NCBI RefSeq assembly: GCF_009818105.1
Contig: NZ_CP046564.1
Span: forward strand, 3,162,001 to 3,226,000
Direction: 5' to 3'
Origin: Bacillus sp. N1-1
GTDB taxonomy: Bacteria > Bacillota > Bacilli > Bacillales > Guptibacillaceae
Length of the DNA stretch: 64,000 nt
The notes beneath the pieces are model-generated. The model searched no databases, had not been told where the DNA came from, and worked only from the letters and a program-made list of their open reading frames with translations. This document shows positions 10,447 through 20,454 of the stretch, one piece after another. Position 1 is the stretch's first letter. Every line of letters starts with the position of its first letter. Both the position numbers and the translations under genes were made by a program.

Positions 10447-11531
10447 GTTACTTTAGCTGGATTGAATAAACCGCTAGCTTTCAAATCTTCAACAAATTGT
10501 TCGTACTGTGGAATATCTAACTGTTGAGCAGCATCTGAAAGCGCAACTGCAGGATCAGGATGAACTTCAACCATGATACCATCGGCACCGATCGCAAGAC
10601 CTGCTTTTGCTGCTGGGAATAATAGATCTTTACGTCCAGTTGAATGCGTTACGTCAACTAGAACTGGTAAGTGAGTTTCCTGCTTAAGAATCGGTACAGC
10701 TGTAATATCTAACGTGTTTCGTGTTGCTTTTTCATATGTTCTTATGCCTCTTTCGCAAAGCATCACTTGCGTATTTCCGTTTGAAACAATGTACTCTGCA
10801 GCATTAATGAATTCCTGAATTGTCGCAGATAAACCTCTCTTAAGTAGTACTGGCTTATCAACAGAACCTGCAGCTTTAAGCAATTCAAAGTTCTGCATAT
10901 TACGTGCTCCAATTTGAATAACATCAACGTACTTTACTGCTGTTTCAATATCTGCTGGATTAACGATTTCACTCACAACAGCAAGATCGTACTCATCAGC
11001 AACTTGCTTAAGAATCTTCAATCCTTCTTCACCAAGTCCCTGGAAATCGTATGGTGATGTACGTGGTTTGAAAGCACCGCCACGAAGCATTTTAAATCCT
11101 TGCTTCTTAACAGCTTTTGCCACTTCTGCAACTTGCTCATAGCTTTCAACAGCACATGGTCCTGAAATAAGAACCTGACCACCATCTCCAACTTTTTCGC
11201 CTCTAATATCAATTACGGTGTTATCCGGCTGGCGTTTTCTTGAAACTAACAGCGCTTTACGGTGATCGTCTTCCTGTAGCTCAAGGCTTGCCTTAAAAAT
11301 TTCCTTGAATATATGCTGAAGAGTGGAATTATCAAACGGCCCACCATTTTTCTCCGTAAGCTTATCAAGCATCTTACGCTCTCGAACAGGGTCAAAACGA
11401 TTAATCCCCTGTGCTTTCTTTACTCTACCTATCTCTTTCGCCACTTCAGCACGCTCATTAATTAAATCAAGCAGCTGTAGGTTAATCTCGTCTAATTTCT
11501 CTCTCAACTCATCAATTTGGATATTAGCCAT
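10431..11531 (-). CDS. aroA: bifunctional chorismate mutase / DAHP synthase
   Basis: Catalyses the first step of aromatic amino acid synthesis (phosphoenolpyruvate + erythrose 4-phosphate to DAHP). It carries an AroQ-type chorismate mutase domain in the first ~90 residues, which in B. subtilis gives feedback control by chorismate and prephenate. The DAHP synthase part contains GPCAVES and the [11 protein letters not shown] motif. At 366 residues it is the usual fused length. It starts with ATG after AGGAGTGGAG and has a near-ideal promoter upstream. Confidence 0.96.
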   Translation of the reverse strand: MANIQIDELREKLDEINLQLLDLINERAEVAKEIGRVKKAQGINRFDPVRERKMLDKLTEKNGGPFDNSTLQHIFKEIFKASLELQEDDHRKALLVSRKRQPDNTVIDIRGEKVGDGGQVLISGPCAVESYEQVAEVAKAVKKQGFKMLRGGAFKPRTSPYDFQGLGEEGLKILKQVADEYDLAVVSEIVNPADIETAVKYVDVIQIGARNMQNFELLKAAGSVDKPVLLKRGLSATIQEFINAAEYIVSNGNTQVMLCERGIRTYEKATRNTLDITAVPILKQETHLPVLVDVTHSTGRKDLLFPAAKAGLAIGADGIMVEVHPDPAVALSDAAQQLDIPQYEQFVEDLKASGLFNPAKVTPSTI

Positions 11532-11568
11532 AATATCTCCACTCCTATCTGTTTAAGTGATTAGGGTT

Positions 11569-11597
11569 ATTATATACGATGAAAAATAAAATGTCAC
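11569..11597 (-). promoter_or_regulatory. sigma-A promoter of aroA
   Basis: Minus strand GTGACA (11592-11597), 17-bp spacer, perfect TATAAT (11569-11574). Confidence 0.8.
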
Positions 11598-11649
11598 TAC
11601 TTTTCTTTTAATTCTTAAACGCTTTTAAGCATTAAACCATGTCAGTGAA

Positions 11650-11676
11650 AAATTAAACGGCTTCATGAAGCCGTTT
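11650..11676 (-). terminator. ytxJ terminator
   Basis: Palindromic stem AAACGGCTTC/GAAGCCGTTT (11655-11676) followed on the minus strand by AATTTTT. Confidence 0.85.
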
Positions 11677-12010
11677 ATTTTAGAAATTGCTTTGCAGCAT
11701 CGGTCAAAGAAGTATAAGTAATTCTCCAATGGGAGTCATTCCAAACCACTTCGTCTCCAATAAATACAAGCGCTTGAGGTGATTGATGCTTCACTCCGTA
11801 CGTATCCGCAATTTCGGTCGATAATGGGCGTGATTCTTGCACATTCAAATAGTATACTTCTTCCGTCACATCCTCAGAGAACTTTTCAAATTCTTCAAAT
11901 GCTTGAGCACTTATTGGACAAGTCGTACTATTTTTAAATACAATAAATTGCGAATGCTCCTCTTTAACCCGCTTAAAATCATCAGAGGTTGTTAGTTTTG
12001 TAATTGCCAT
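11675..12010 (-). CDS. brxC: monothiol bacilliredoxin BrxC (YtxJ)
   Basis: Small thioredoxin-fold protein of the YtxJ family, which reduces proteins carrying bacillithiol mixed disulfides. The TCPIS motif near residue 31 holds its reactive cysteine, and a cis-proline-like segment follows later. The start is set at 12010 (MAITKLTT) because AAAGGAGAG lies at the right distance, rather than at the in-frame ATG six codons upstream. Length 111 aa fits the family. It lies downstream of ytxGH, but a terminator at 12068-12098 separates them, so it may have its own promoter. Confidence 0.92.
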   Translation of the reverse strand: MAITKLTTSDDFKRVKEEHSQFIVFKNSTTCPISAQAFEEFEKFSEDVTEEVYYLNVQESRPLSTEIADTYGVKHQSPQALVFIGDEVVWNDSHWRITYTSLTDAAKQFLK

Positions 12011-12066
12011 CAAACTCTCTCCTTTCAAATAGCTATAGTATCATTATAAAGAATTCGTTACAAAAT

Positions 12067-12098
12067 GAAAAAGAAGAAGCACTAAGCTTCTTCTTTTT
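12067..12098 (-). terminator. ytxGH terminator
   Basis: 13-bp perfect stem AAAAAGAAGAAGC / GCTTCTTCTTTTT with 5-base loop, between ytxH and ytxJ. Confidence 0.85.
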
Positions 12099-12115
12099 CA
12101 TTTGGTTATTTTCAA

Positions 12116-12532
12116 TTATGGCTTCGTAGGGTTTTCCATTGAAGCTGGTTCTTCTTCCGAAAAGTGGTCATTAAGATCCTGCTGGAAGCTCTCTACATCT
12201 GCATCTGCCTGAGTATGAAGTGCTTCGTTTTCTTCAGATTCAAGATTACGATCTTTAATCTTTGAAACGATGTTATTTGACTGATCAGAAACCTGCTTGT
12301 AAATCGTTGAAGATTTCTCTTTAGCGCGATTAGCAAAGTCTGTACTACGCTCTACTGCTGAGTCACGGAATTGTGACGTTTTTTCTTTTACAGCTCCAGC
12401 TTGTTGGTTAAGATCGCTTCTAAGCTCTTTACCAGATTTAGGCGCTGAAAGTAGTGCCGCAGCAGCCCCTACAATTCCACCGATTAGTGAACCAATGATA
12501 AAATCTTTTGTGTTAATGTTGTTGTCAGACAT
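12116..12532 (-). CDS. ytxH: YtxH family general stress protein
   Basis: 138-residue protein with an N-terminal membrane segment rich in Gly/Ala (FIIGSLIGGIVGAAAALL, about residues 11-28). The following region is long, charged and helical, with a strongly polar C-terminus. This is the YtxH domain architecture seen in general stress genes of Bacillaceae; molecular function is unknown. It starts after TAGGAGG and lies 12 bp downstream of ytxG, so the two are co-transcribed. Confidence 0.9.
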   Translation of the reverse strand: MSDNNINTKDFIIGSLIGGIVGAAAALLSAPKSGKELRSDLNQQAGAVKEKTSQFRDSAVERSTDFANRAKEKSSTIYKQVSDQSNNIVSKIKDRNLESEENEALHTQADADVESFQQDLNDHFSEEEPASMENPTKP

Positions 12533-12544
12533 TTAAATTACCTC

Positions 12545-12988
12545 CTATGATTTTGAATCAACATATTGATCGGTTGCTTTCTTTTTCACTTGCCATTTTT
12601 GCCAAATTTGCATAGCAGCATTTCCCCACTGAACTACTTTTGTAACCTGCTCAGATTGACGTTCTGCTTCATCGGTAACTTTACCGGTAATATTTTTTAA
12701 AGAATGATTCATCTTTCCAAGTGATGTTCCAACTTCTTTCACTTGCACAAAGACCGTGTCCAGAGCTTCAGATTTACCCTGAATATCCTCTGCAAGTAAA
12801 TTTGTCTTATGTAGCAGTGCTGTGGTTTCGGTTGTTAAACCATTCATTTGTTTCTCAAGACTATCAAGTGTTTTTGCTGTGTTACTTAGCGTATCTTTCA
12901 AAGATTTTAATGTTTGTGCTACGAAATAAACTAAAACCGCAAATGCAATCGCAATAATAGCAACGCTTAAGTAAAGAATAATCTCCAT
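12545..12988 (-). CDS. ytxG: YtxG family (DUF948) membrane-anchored coiled-coil protein
   Basis: DUF948 protein with one N-terminal membrane helix ([20 protein letters not shown]) and a long amphipathic, coiled-coil-like region. The start at 12988 (MEIILYLS) is chosen because GGGAGGTG lies 7 bases upstream; the longer frame to 13054 lacks a good site. It is first gene of the ytxGH unit. In B. subtilis this operon is under sigma-B and sigma-H; the sequence here shows an excellent sigma-H match at 13104-13132. Function beyond the general stress response is unknown. Confidence 0.9.
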   Translation of the reverse strand: MEIILYLSVAIIAIAFAVLVYFVAQTLKSLKDTLSNTAKTLDSLEKQMNGLTTETTALLHKTNLLAEDIQGKSEALDTVFVQVKEVGTSLGKMNHSLKNITGKVTDEAERQSEQVTKVVQWGNAAMQIWQKWQVKKKATDQYVDSKS

Positions 12989-13103
12989 GTACTGGCACCT
13001 CCCTTTTCTCCATCTGTTCCCTTCATTTGTCTTTAGTAAACACAAGTTTGTCATTTCACATATGAATGAAAAATGAGTCTACTTTACTACCCTACACCAT
13101 AAT

Positions 13104-13132
13104 AAATTCGTTACAAGTCTCATTATTCCTTT
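13104..13132 (-). promoter_or_regulatory. sigma-H promoter of ytxGH
   Basis: Minus strand AAAGGAATA (13124-13132), 11-bp spacer, AACGAATTT (13104-13112). Every position fits the sigma-H consensus RNAGGAWWW-N11/12-RNNGAATWW as I know it. A GGGTAG (13087-13092) could be a sigma-B -10, but no good sigma-B -35 is present. Confidence 0.75.
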
Positions 13133-13191
13133 TTTATTTTTTTTTATAACACAATCTCCTTGATCTAATATGAAAAATGGTGTATTTATGC

Positions 13192-13226
13192 AAAAAAGAA
13201 AAGGCATAAGAGCCTTTTCTTTTAGA
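13192..13226 (-). terminator. murC terminator
   Basis: 12-bp stem AAAAGAAAAGGC / GCCTTTTCTTTT with a minus-strand T-run; it overlaps the murC stop. Confidence 0.85.
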
Positions 13227-14526
13227 TAGATGCTTTTTCTGTTTCATAGGCTGCTTGATACTTTTGAATATCGCCAGCTCCCATGAAAAGAAGAACGCCA
13301 CTTTCATGGTCATTTAATTGCTGAATGGATTCTTCTGAAATCATATGCGCATTTGGAATTTTCTCAATCAGCTGATCAATCGATAATTGACCCGCATCTT
13401 CTCGTGCTGAACCGAAGATATCGCATAAATAAACAACGTCTGCTTCTTTTAAAACATCCGCAAACTCATTTAAAAACGTTTTTGTTCTCGTAAAAGTATG
13501 AGGCTGGAAAATGGCCACTACTTCACGATTCGGGTATTTTTGATGAGCAGATTCAATCGTCGCTTTAATTTCAGTTGGATGATGAGCGTAATCGTCAATG
13601 AGTACCTGGCCATCGACTACCTTTTCAGTAAATCTACGCTTAACACCTTTGAAATTTGCTAGCTGAGCCGCCACGGCATCCCCAGAAAGATTTTCATAGT
13701 GACAGAGAGCTACTACGGATAAAGCGTTTAACACATTGTGTTTCCCAAACATCGGAATCTGGAACGTACGATAATAATCATCACGAACATGAACGTCAAA
13801 GGTAGTACCGTTCTCATCTATTTTAATATTTGTCGCTTGAAAATCATTCTGATCATCGAAGCCATAGAAGACAACTGGCACTTTTGTTTGAATCTGCTGA
13901 AGGTAAGAATCGTCACCATATGCAATGATACCCTTCTTTACAAGCATAGCCATTTCTTGAAATGCCGAAAAAACATCATCTACATCTGTAAAATAATCTG
14001 GATGGTCAAAATCAATGTTCGTCATAATTGCATAATCAGGTTGATATGATAAGAAGTGACGACGGTATTCACATGCTTCAAAAACAAAGTATTGGCTATC
14101 TTTCACGCCGCTACCAGTACCATCTCCTATAAGATACGATGTTGGTTCTGCTGCTCCAACCACGTGAGATAACAAACCAGTCGTCGATGTCTTACCATGA
14201 GAACCTGTTACAGCAATACTAGTGAACTTTTGAATAAAGTCGCCAAGGAATTTATGGTAACGATAGACAGGAAGGTCCATTTCTCTTGCTCGCACTAACT
14301 CTTCATGCTGATCATCAAAAGCATTACCAGCGATAATCGTCATGTTCTCTTTAATGTTTTCTTCTCCAAATGGAAGAATAGTAATCCCTTTTTGCTCTAA
14401 AGCCTCCTGTGTAAAGAATCGCTTCTCTACGTCCGAACCCTGTACACTGTATCCAATGTCGCTAAGGATTTGTGCAAGAGCGCTCATCCCGGATCCTTTA
14501 ATGCCAACAAAGTGATATATAGTCAT
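13222..14526 (-). CDS. murC: UDP-N-acetylmuramate--L-alanine ligase
   Basis: Cytoplasmic Mur ligase adding L-Ala to UDP-MurNAc. It shows the N-terminal Rossmann glycine motif ([15 protein letters not shown]), the ATP loop [10 protein letters not shown] near residue 105, and the C-terminal [10 protein letters not shown] and IFQPHTFTR motifs. It has 434 residues, as in Bacillus. The start has GGAGG 7 bases upstream. The position downstream of sftA/pncB and upstream of ytxG matches B. subtilis. Confidence 0.97.
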   Translation of the reverse strand: MTIYHFVGIKGSGMSALAQILSDIGYSVQGSDVEKRFFTQEALEQKGITILPFGEENIKENMTIIAGNAFDDQHEELVRAREMDLPVYRYHKFLGDFIQKFTSIAVTGSHGKTSTTGLLSHVVGAAEPTSYLIGDGTGSGVKDSQYFVFEACEYRRHFLSYQPDYAIMTNIDFDHPDYFTDVDDVFSAFQEMAMLVKKGIIAYGDDSYLQQIQTKVPVVFYGFDDQNDFQATNIKIDENGTTFDVHVRDDYYRTFQIPMFGKHNVLNALSVVALCHYENLSGDAVAAQLANFKGVKRRFTEKVVDGQVLIDDYAHHPTEIKATIESAHQKYPNREVVAIFQPHTFTRTKTFLNEFADVLKEADVVYLCDIFGSAREDAGQLSIDQLIEKIPNAHMISEESIQQLNDHESGVLLFMGAGDIQKYQAAYETEKASI

Positions 14527-14686
14527 TTCAGAACCTCCACACTTTCATTTCTTCTCCGCTTAACCTTTTTTTAGTATATGATGTTATTACAAGTATGCGC
14601 TGCATTTCTTTTCAATACTACATTATAGCAGAAATAGAGACAGGTCTACAATAGAATTCATGAAACTAAATTGGTCCTACGGGCGC

Positions 14687-14713
14687 AAAAAAGACAGGAC
14701 TGTGTTCCTGTCT
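14687..14713 (-). terminator. terminator after nicotinate phosphoribosyltransferase gene
   Basis: Stem GACAGGA / TCCTGTC followed by six T residues on the minus strand. Confidence 0.8.
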
Positions 14714-14721
14714 CATATTGC

Positions 14722-15819
14722 TTATTCAACACGCTCTAAACGTGGATTATGTCGATATTTTCTGCCAGCTTTCGCTTCGGGTTCATCATCAAGAATAACA
14801 TTATCTCCTGTAAACCCAATATCCACTTTAAGCAAACTGCTACCTACGCCATAAATATCAACAGGAACATTCTGAGATTCGAACGTTCTGATTCTTTCTT
14901 CAGTAAATCCTCCGCTAACGACAATTTTGACATGATTAAACCCTTCATGATCAAGGGCTTCTCTTAGTGCAAAGATTAATTCAGCATTAACCCCTCTTGG
15001 ATCAAATGTTCCTAAAACGTCAGGGTTTCTCCAGAAATACTGATCAACCATTGTACGGGAAGTATCTACACGAACACCTTTTAATGTTTCACCAAATTCC
15101 CTTGCCACTTTTAATGAGTCTGTGATGACATCATTGTTGTAATCCACTAGTGCAATTAATTCATCTTCAGGATATTTCGCATAGTATGCTTTCGAAGCTT
15201 CAACAACATCACCTTTGAACAGTTGAATAAGGGCATGTGGCATTGTCCCCATTCCTCTTTTACCCCACCACTCATTCATCGCATGCGTTGCCTGAGCAGT
15301 CGAACCGCCAATATGGGATGCATATCCATCACCAGCTTGTTGCGTATAATGGTCATCACGATCGCCCATAAAAATAACTGGTTTTTGTATCCCTGATGAT
15401 CGCGCTGCTTTTACTACATGATAAACATTCGTCGCTACTGATGTTCTTCTGCCCAGAATACCATCAATAATTCCTTCTAGGAAACCAAAGTTTTGATAAG
15501 GTCCTTTAATTTTCAATACAGTTTCAAATGGAGAAATTTTATCTCCATCTTTAAGAGAATCAATTTCAAGTGAATCAGGATCCTTCGCAAATGTTTTAAT
15601 CAGGGCAATTGCTTCATCTGAACCACAAAGAACGGCATCATGCTTTTGAAAAAACTGCATCGTCACAATATTATCTGGTTTAAACTCTTCCACAATTTCG
15701 CATGTTTTAAGAAAGTAAACTGCGGAAAACCAGCCCTCACCTACACGTTCATCAAATTTAAACGTGCGGTTTGTAAGTCTTTTTATTTTCCCTTGCATTT
15801 TAAGTTCAATTTCTTTCAT
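14722..15819 (-). CDS. nicotinate phosphoribosyltransferase, short form
   Basis: Predicted to make nicotinate mononucleotide from nicotinate and PRPP for NAD salvage. The NAPRTase/QPRTase-type barrel shows in GDRDDHYTQQAGDGYA, the RVDTSR segment and the glycine-rich IVVSGGFTEERI. At 365 residues it belongs to the short clade rather than the ~490-residue PncB of B. subtilis (YueK). ATG at 15819 follows AAGGAG with 7-base spacing. It is inserted between sftA and murC, where B. subtilis has no such gene. Nicotinamide use is less likely but not excluded. Confidence 0.88.
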   Translation of the reverse strand: MKEIELKMQGKIKRLTNRTFKFDERVGEGWFSAVYFLKTCEIVEEFKPDNIVTMQFFQKHDAVLCGSDEAIALIKTFAKDPDSLEIDSLKDGDKISPFETVLKIKGPYQNFGFLEGIIDGILGRRTSVATNVYHVVKAARSSGIQKPVIFMGDRDDHYTQQAGDGYASHIGGSTAQATHAMNEWWGKRGMGTMPHALIQLFKGDVVEASKAYYAKYPEDELIALVDYNNDVITDSLKVAREFGETLKGVRVDTSRTMVDQYFWRNPDVLGTFDPRGVNAELIFALREALDHEGFNHVKIVVSGGFTEERIRTFESQNVPVDIYGVGSSLLKVDIGFTGDNVILDDEPEAKAGRKYRHNPRLERVE

Positions 15820-15951
15820 AATGGGGCTCCTTCAAGTAGTTTCGTCATTCGAATGTGAGCTCTTTATGTTCAACCATTCACTTATCTGACTATAATTTAA
15901 CATTAGCTTAACACTATTTATCATATAGAACCAGACTACATAAAACAAGTA

Positions 15952-15984
15952 AAAAAGATATGCACTAGACGTGCATATCTTTTG
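15952..15984 (-). terminator. sftA terminator
   Basis: 13-bp stem AAAAGATATGCAC / GTGCATATCTTTT with minus-strand T-run, overlapping the sftA end. Confidence 0.87.
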
Positions 15985-18721
15985 AGAATGCTTCTTCAAA
16001 ATCAGCTTTACTCATTAAAATACTTCGTGGCTTACTTCCCATCGCTTCAGAAACCAATCCGCGCTCTTCCATCATTTCAATGAGTCTTGCTGCGCGGTTG
16101 AATCCAATTCTAAATCGACGCTGCAGAGCAGAAGATGAAGCTTGACCTTGTTCAAGTGCCCACATACATGCCTCCTCAAACAAATCATCCTCCTGATCAT
16201 CATACTGCTGTTTTTTCATTAAATCTTCTTTCTTAATTAAATAGTTAGGCTTCCGTTGTTTTCGTACGAAAGAAGTCACTCGCTCAATTTCTTCATCTGA
16301 TACAAAGTTCCCCTGCAAACGGACAGGTTTTGATGAACCGTTCTCCAGACAAAGCATGTCTCCTTTTCCAAGTAGCTTCTCTGCACCGCTCGTATCAAGG
16401 ATGGTTCTCGAATCAATCTGAGATGATACTGAGAAAGCAATTCGAGTTGGAATGTTTGCTTTAATTAGCCCGGTAATAACATCAACTGATGGCCTTTGGG
16501 TTGCAACTAGCAGGTGAATACCACACGCCCTTGCTTTTTGAGCAATTCGACAAATGGCATCTTCTACATCCTGAGGGGATACCATCATTAAATCAGCTAG
16601 TTCATCGATCACGATAACAATGTATGGAAGTTTATGCTGAGGCTCACCGTGGTTAATCGCACGCTCGTTGTAGCGCTTTATGTCACGAACACCTGCAGCT
16701 GCAAATTTCTCATATCGCTCTTCCATTTCATCGACTGCCCACTTCAGTGCCGTGGTCGCTTCTTTCACGTCATTAATAACTGGAGTAACCAGATGTGGAA
16801 GACCATTATAAGGTGCAAGCTCAACCATTTTTGGATCAATTAGCATCATTTTCACATCGTTTGGATTCGCTTTAAGTAACAAACTAACTAATATAGAGTT
16901 GATGCATACACTTTTACCTGATCCTGTTGCGCCCGCAATAAGACCGTGTGGCATTTTCTGTATGTCTGTTATTTTTGCTTCACCAGCAATATCAAAACCA
17001 AGTGCAGCATTTAATAAAGAACCTTCCGTTTGAAAAGCCCCGCTTCGCACAATCTCTCGAATAAAGACCGGCTTACTCGTAGGATTTGGAACTTCAATTC
17101 CAATGGCATTTTTCCCTGGAATAGGCGCCTCCATCCGTATGTCTCGTGCAGCTAGACTAAGTTTAATATCATCGCTTAAATTCGTAATTTTGTTCACTTT
17201 AACACCAGGACTTGGCTGAACTTCAAAACGAGTAACCGTCGGTCCCATCGTCGCTCCAACAACTTTTGCTTGAACGTTAAAATTGGCAAGCGTTGATTCT
17301 AATAGCTCTCGCTGTTCTTCAAGCCACTGATCATCACTACCTTCATTCCGTGGAGGAATATCTAGAAGCGATATTGGAGGAAGTTTATAATCAGCACCTG
17401 TTCCTGGCTTTTTCGTTACATGACGACGATCGTTTGCTAGCATCATCACATTATAAGGCACCTGAGGTTTTGGACGACTTTCCTCTTGTCGATCTTGTTT
17501 AGGAGATTGTTCTTGAACAGACATAGTTGGCTTTGCAGTTTCTTGCTTTTGTTCCACTTCTTGTTCTGACATATCATCTTCACTCTGCGTCAACACTTGC
17601 TGCTGTTCTGAAACATTGTCCTGAGGTTCTCGTTCTTCCTCGAAGGTTGGCTCCTTCAGGCTTTCCATTTCTTCATCATTTCCCTGAGCTTTATGAGTAC
17701 CAGATTGGTTGAAACTAGTAGAGTCATCCACTTCTATGATTTCATTTTCAGATCCAATTAGGGTAGGTTCTTCATTGATCTCTTCATTGATCTCAGCTTC
17801 AATTACTTCATCTTGCTCATATAATATTTCGTTTTCCTTTGAAGCGTTTTCGTGAATGTGGGAACTTTCTTGTACGTCCTTCATTAGAGGTTCATCGCGG
17901 AATAGGCTCTCCTCTTCCACCTCATGATCATGGTGTTCATCACTTTGAACTCCAAATTTATTCGCCCCAAAACCTGTCTGCTTCTCTTCTTCTAGTATAA
18001 CGGTATCCTGCTGATCAACAGGAGATTTCTCTACGGATGCTAACGCTTCATTCATTTGAGGAGATTCTTGCTCACCGTGCTCGTTTTCTGAGAGAGAGAC
18101 CGTTCTCTCCTCTTCAGTTAAAGAAAAAGGCACTGGTTCTTGGATAAGTTTGTCGATCACATCACTTTTATCAAGCGACGTATATCGCGGATTAGGATTC
18201 GACTTCTTCGCTGCATCCTCCATCTTTTCAGCAACGGGGCGTTTGCTAAATCCATAAATGGGCGAAGGAATTTCGGACGGTTTAAAATTGACGCCCGAAA
18301 ATTTCTTATTAGCTACTGGCTCCGCTTTATCCGAAACGCCATCTCTTACTGTTTTCCTTGAATTACCTTCTTTTTTGGACGGGGCTAACTTCTCATTCTT
18401 TTTTTCTGGCCTAGTCCTATTTGAGGTACCCTGCTCTTTTTTCTGATAATTCGACTCTTTTCTATCTTCTTTTTTTGTTTGGTTATTTGACTGATCAGGA
18501 ATTAATGGAAAACGGAAATTTCCCTCTCTCGGATATTGATGAACAATTCTTGCTTCATTCTTTCGATTCGCACTCTCCATCCGCCCGATGGAATGTTTTC
18601 GATCAGTGCGTTCTTTTAAAGATTTCGTTTCTTTTACCTCTACATCTCTCCGTTCTGTCTCCTCTTCCTCTTCAATATCAAATAGTTTACTCCATACTTT
18701 CTTAAACCAATTATTATCCAA
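15965..18721 (-). CDS. sftA: DNA translocase SftA (FtsK/SpoIIIE family)
   Basis: Septum-associated DNA pump that clears chromosomes from the division site. It lacks N-terminal membrane segments, which separates SftA from SpoIIIE. Residues 1 to about 430 are a highly charged Glu/Asp/Lys/Gln-rich disordered linker. The motor follows with Walker A GATGSGKS, Walker B-like LPYIVIVIDELADLM and the ATQRPS motif. The last ~70 residues form the gamma winged helix (LQRRFRIGFNRAARLIEMME) that reads orienting DNA sequences. 918 residues is close to B. subtilis SftA (952). Confidence 0.95.
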   Translation of the reverse strand: MDNNWFKKVWSKLFDIEEEEETERRDVEVKETKSLKERTDRKHSIGRMESANRKNEARIVHQYPREGNFRFPLIPDQSNNQTKKEDRKESNYQKKEQGTSNRTRPEKKNEKLAPSKKEGNSRKTVRDGVSDKAEPVANKKFSGVNFKPSEIPSPIYGFSKRPVAEKMEDAAKKSNPNPRYTSLDKSDVIDKLIQEPVPFSLTEEERTVSLSENEHGEQESPQMNEALASVEKSPVDQQDTVILEEEKQTGFGANKFGVQSDEHHDHEVEEESLFRDEPLMKDVQESSHIHENASKENEILYEQDEVIEAEINEEINEEPTLIGSENEIIEVDDSTSFNQSGTHKAQGNDEEMESLKEPTFEEEREPQDNVSEQQQVLTQSEDDMSEQEVEQKQETAKPTMSVQEQSPKQDRQEESRPKPQVPYNVMMLANDRRHVTKKPGTGADYKLPPISLLDIPPRNEGSDDQWLEEQRELLESTLANFNVQAKVVGATMGPTVTRFEVQPSPGVKVNKITNLSDDIKLSLAARDIRMEAPIPGKNAIGIEVPNPTSKPVFIREIVRSGAFQTEGSLLNAALGFDIAGEAKITDIQKMPHGLIAGATGSGKSVCINSILVSLLLKANPNDVKMMLIDPKMVELAPYNGLPHLVTPVINDVKEATTALKWAVDEMEERYEKFAAAGVRDIKRYNERAINHGEPQHKLPYIVIVIDELADLMMVSPQDVEDAICRIAQKARACGIHLLVATQRPSVDVITGLIKANIPTRIAFSVSSQIDSRTILDTSGAEKLLGKGDMLCLENGSSKPVRLQGNFVSDEEIERVTSFVRKQRKPNYLIKKEDLMKKQQYDDQEDDLFEEACMWALEQGQASSSALQRRFRIGFNRAARLIEMMEERGLVSEAMGSKPRSILMSKADFEEAFSKDMHV

Positions 18722-18894
18722 TTACAATCACCTTTTCTAATTAAGCCCTTTTAGATCGCGTTATTCTTCTATTTTATCGGAAAATCCCCTATCATTGTAA
18801 GGCTGTTTCTAAAATCTTTCGTAAAAAAAAGCGGTTCTTCGTCTAAAACAGTAAAAATAAGTTCAATATACCCTATACCCGATTTATGCGAAAG

Positions 18895-18928
18895 AAAAAA
18901 CCTACTAGAAAATTTTCTAGTAGGCTTT
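18895..18928 (-). terminator. ytpR terminator
   Basis: Perfect 24-bp palindrome (18901-18924) with arms CCTACTAGAAAA / TTTTCTAGTAGG and a T-run on the minus strand. Confidence 0.85.
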
Positions 18929-19525
18929 GAATTCAGAACCAACTTCATAATCGTCTGGAAGGATAAGAATCCCTTTTTCTTTCAGAGCATCTGGTAAATC
19001 AAGCTCTTTAGCAGAACAAATCATACCGGTTGATTCAATTCCACGTAAACTCGCATCTTTAATAATCATACCTGATTGCATCACAGCGCCAACTTTCGCT
19101 ACAACGACCTTTTGGCCCTGATCAACATTTGGAGCACCACAAACAATTTGAAGGTTCTCTTCTCCAACATTCACCTGACAAATATTTAATTTATCAGCAT
19201 TTGGGTGTTTTTCCATTTCTTCTACATAACCAACTACAAATTTAGGAGATGGATCATAGACGAGTTCATCATGAAAACCATTCTCTTTAATGGCATGATT
19301 GACTGCTGTTACAAGCTCTCCACTTTCGTCTACAACACCATTGCTAGATAGCTCATGAATAGAAGAAAAATGAAAAACATTATAGCCTATTGTCTCGTTT
19401 GTTTCTTTACTATAGATTCGAGCTACATTTTCGTTACGCTCAACAGCCTTATCTTCTCTTTCTGTACTGCCTAAAGTAACGATTAGAGTATCTCCAACGC
19501 CTTCTTTATTATAAAACATATTCAT
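18917..19525 (-). CDS. ytpR: YtpR, EMAP-type tRNA-binding domain protein
   Basis: The C-terminal ~110 residues form the OB-fold tRNA-binding domain also found at the N-terminus of PheT and in EMAP-II; VGYVEEMEKHPNADKLNIC and the later IVCGAPNV are signatures. The N-terminal ~85 residues are the YtpR-specific domain. Family members are free-standing and their exact role is unresolved. The 202-residue length and the MNMFYNKEGVGD start match B. subtilis YtpR. It lies 28 bp downstream of ytpQ, probably in one operon. Confidence 0.93.
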   Translation of the reverse strand: MNMFYNKEGVGDTLIVTLGSTEREDKAVERNENVARIYSKETNETIGYNVFHFSSIHELSSNGVVDESGELVTAVNHAIKENGFHDELVYDPSPKFVVGYVEEMEKHPNADKLNICQVNVGEENLQIVCGAPNVDQGQKVVVAKVGAVMQSGMIIKDASLRGIESTGMICSAKELDLPDALKEKGILILPDDYEVGSEFKAY

Positions 19526-19553
19526 TATACTGTACTCCTTTTTCCAACAGTGA

Positions 19554-20351
19554 TTATTTTTTGGGTTTGTTTTTAGCCATAATAAAAATTGGTTCTAACT
19601 TTCCATCTTCATACATGAACGGTAGACCGGTTACGGGAACTAGTCCACTTGAAAAAAAGTGCATGGTTAACTGGGCAAGAGCATCGTATCCGCGTTCATT
19701 CTCGATATCGGCAAATACTAAAACATCTTGATGAGGAACGGCTACAGCCAATTCACCCTTCGCCTTTTTAGCCATTTGTTCGAGGAATGAATCATTTAAG
19801 ATCCGACTTGCATCGTAGCCATCGTTCGTATTCAAGAAGTAAAACGTATTACCGGCGACTGTATCTTCTTTCACTTCGGTCGATAAGCCTCTTAAATTGA
19901 ACAACGATACTTCATGCAACGCTTCCTTTGTCCAACCTTCTTTCTCTAGCCATTCTTGATCAATTAGTCGATAGGAGTTCCCAAGATCAAGCGCATAATA
20001 AATTCGCGTTTCAGCAGTATGCTCTTCAAACACAAACGGAACACCATTTTCTGTCTCAGATGTAAATGAGCCGGAGCGAATAACCGGAAAGATTTGATTT
20101 TCTTTACCTGTTAGTTGTTGCTTTTCTTTCATTACCTTGAGCGTTTCATCGACGTGATGGACCACTTCATCAAGGATCTTCTCGCCACGTTCCTCATACT
20201 TAGCAGCGAGTCCTTTCAGGCCAAGGCTCATACCTTTTCCTGTCGAACGGTCTTCTACTCTTAGTTTTTCTTCTTTTTGATTGTATGTAAGCTCACGTTC
20301 TTCTTGCTGAAGACGTTTTTCGAGCAATTTTTTCATGTCTTTTGGTTCCAT
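19554..20351 (-). CDS. ytpQ: YtpQ family (DUF1444) protein
   Basis: 265-residue cytoplasmic protein of the DUF1444 family; no catalytic motif can be named and function is unknown. Charged and helical N-terminus, then a mixed alpha/beta domain. Start ATG at 20351 after GGGTGGTGAAAAT. It precedes ytpR as in B. subtilis, where the ytpP-ytpQ-ytpR order is conserved. Confidence 0.88.
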   Translation of the reverse strand: MEPKDMKKLLEKRLQQEERELTYNQKEEKLRVEDRSTGKGMSLGLKGLAAKYEERGEKILDEVVHHVDETLKVMKEKQQLTGKENQIFPVIRSGSFTSETENGVPFVFEEHTAETRIYYALDLGNSYRLIDQEWLEKEGWTKEALHEVSLFNLRGLSTEVKEDTVAGNTFYFLNTNDGYDASRILNDSFLEQMAKKAKGELAVAVPHQDVLVFADIENERGYDALAQLTMHFFSSGLVPVTGLPFMYEDGKLEPIFIMAKNKPKK

Positions 20352-20405
20352 ATTTTCACCACCCTATACGAAGATGTCACCTTATCATACCATGAAACGA
20401 ACGAA

Positions 20406-20440
20406 TTAAAAAACAAAGCTATGCGACGCATAGCTTTGTT
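20406..20440 (-). terminator. ytpP terminator
   Basis: 13-bp stem ACAAAGCTATGCG / CGCATAGCTTTGT with a minus-strand T-run. Confidence 0.87.
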
Positions 20441-20454
20441 CCATGGATCGTCCA

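Noticed and set aside
13087..13114. Sigma-B promoter for ytxG
   Set aside because: GGGTAG fits a -10 but the only -35 candidate (GTAACG) is poor and 16 bp away.
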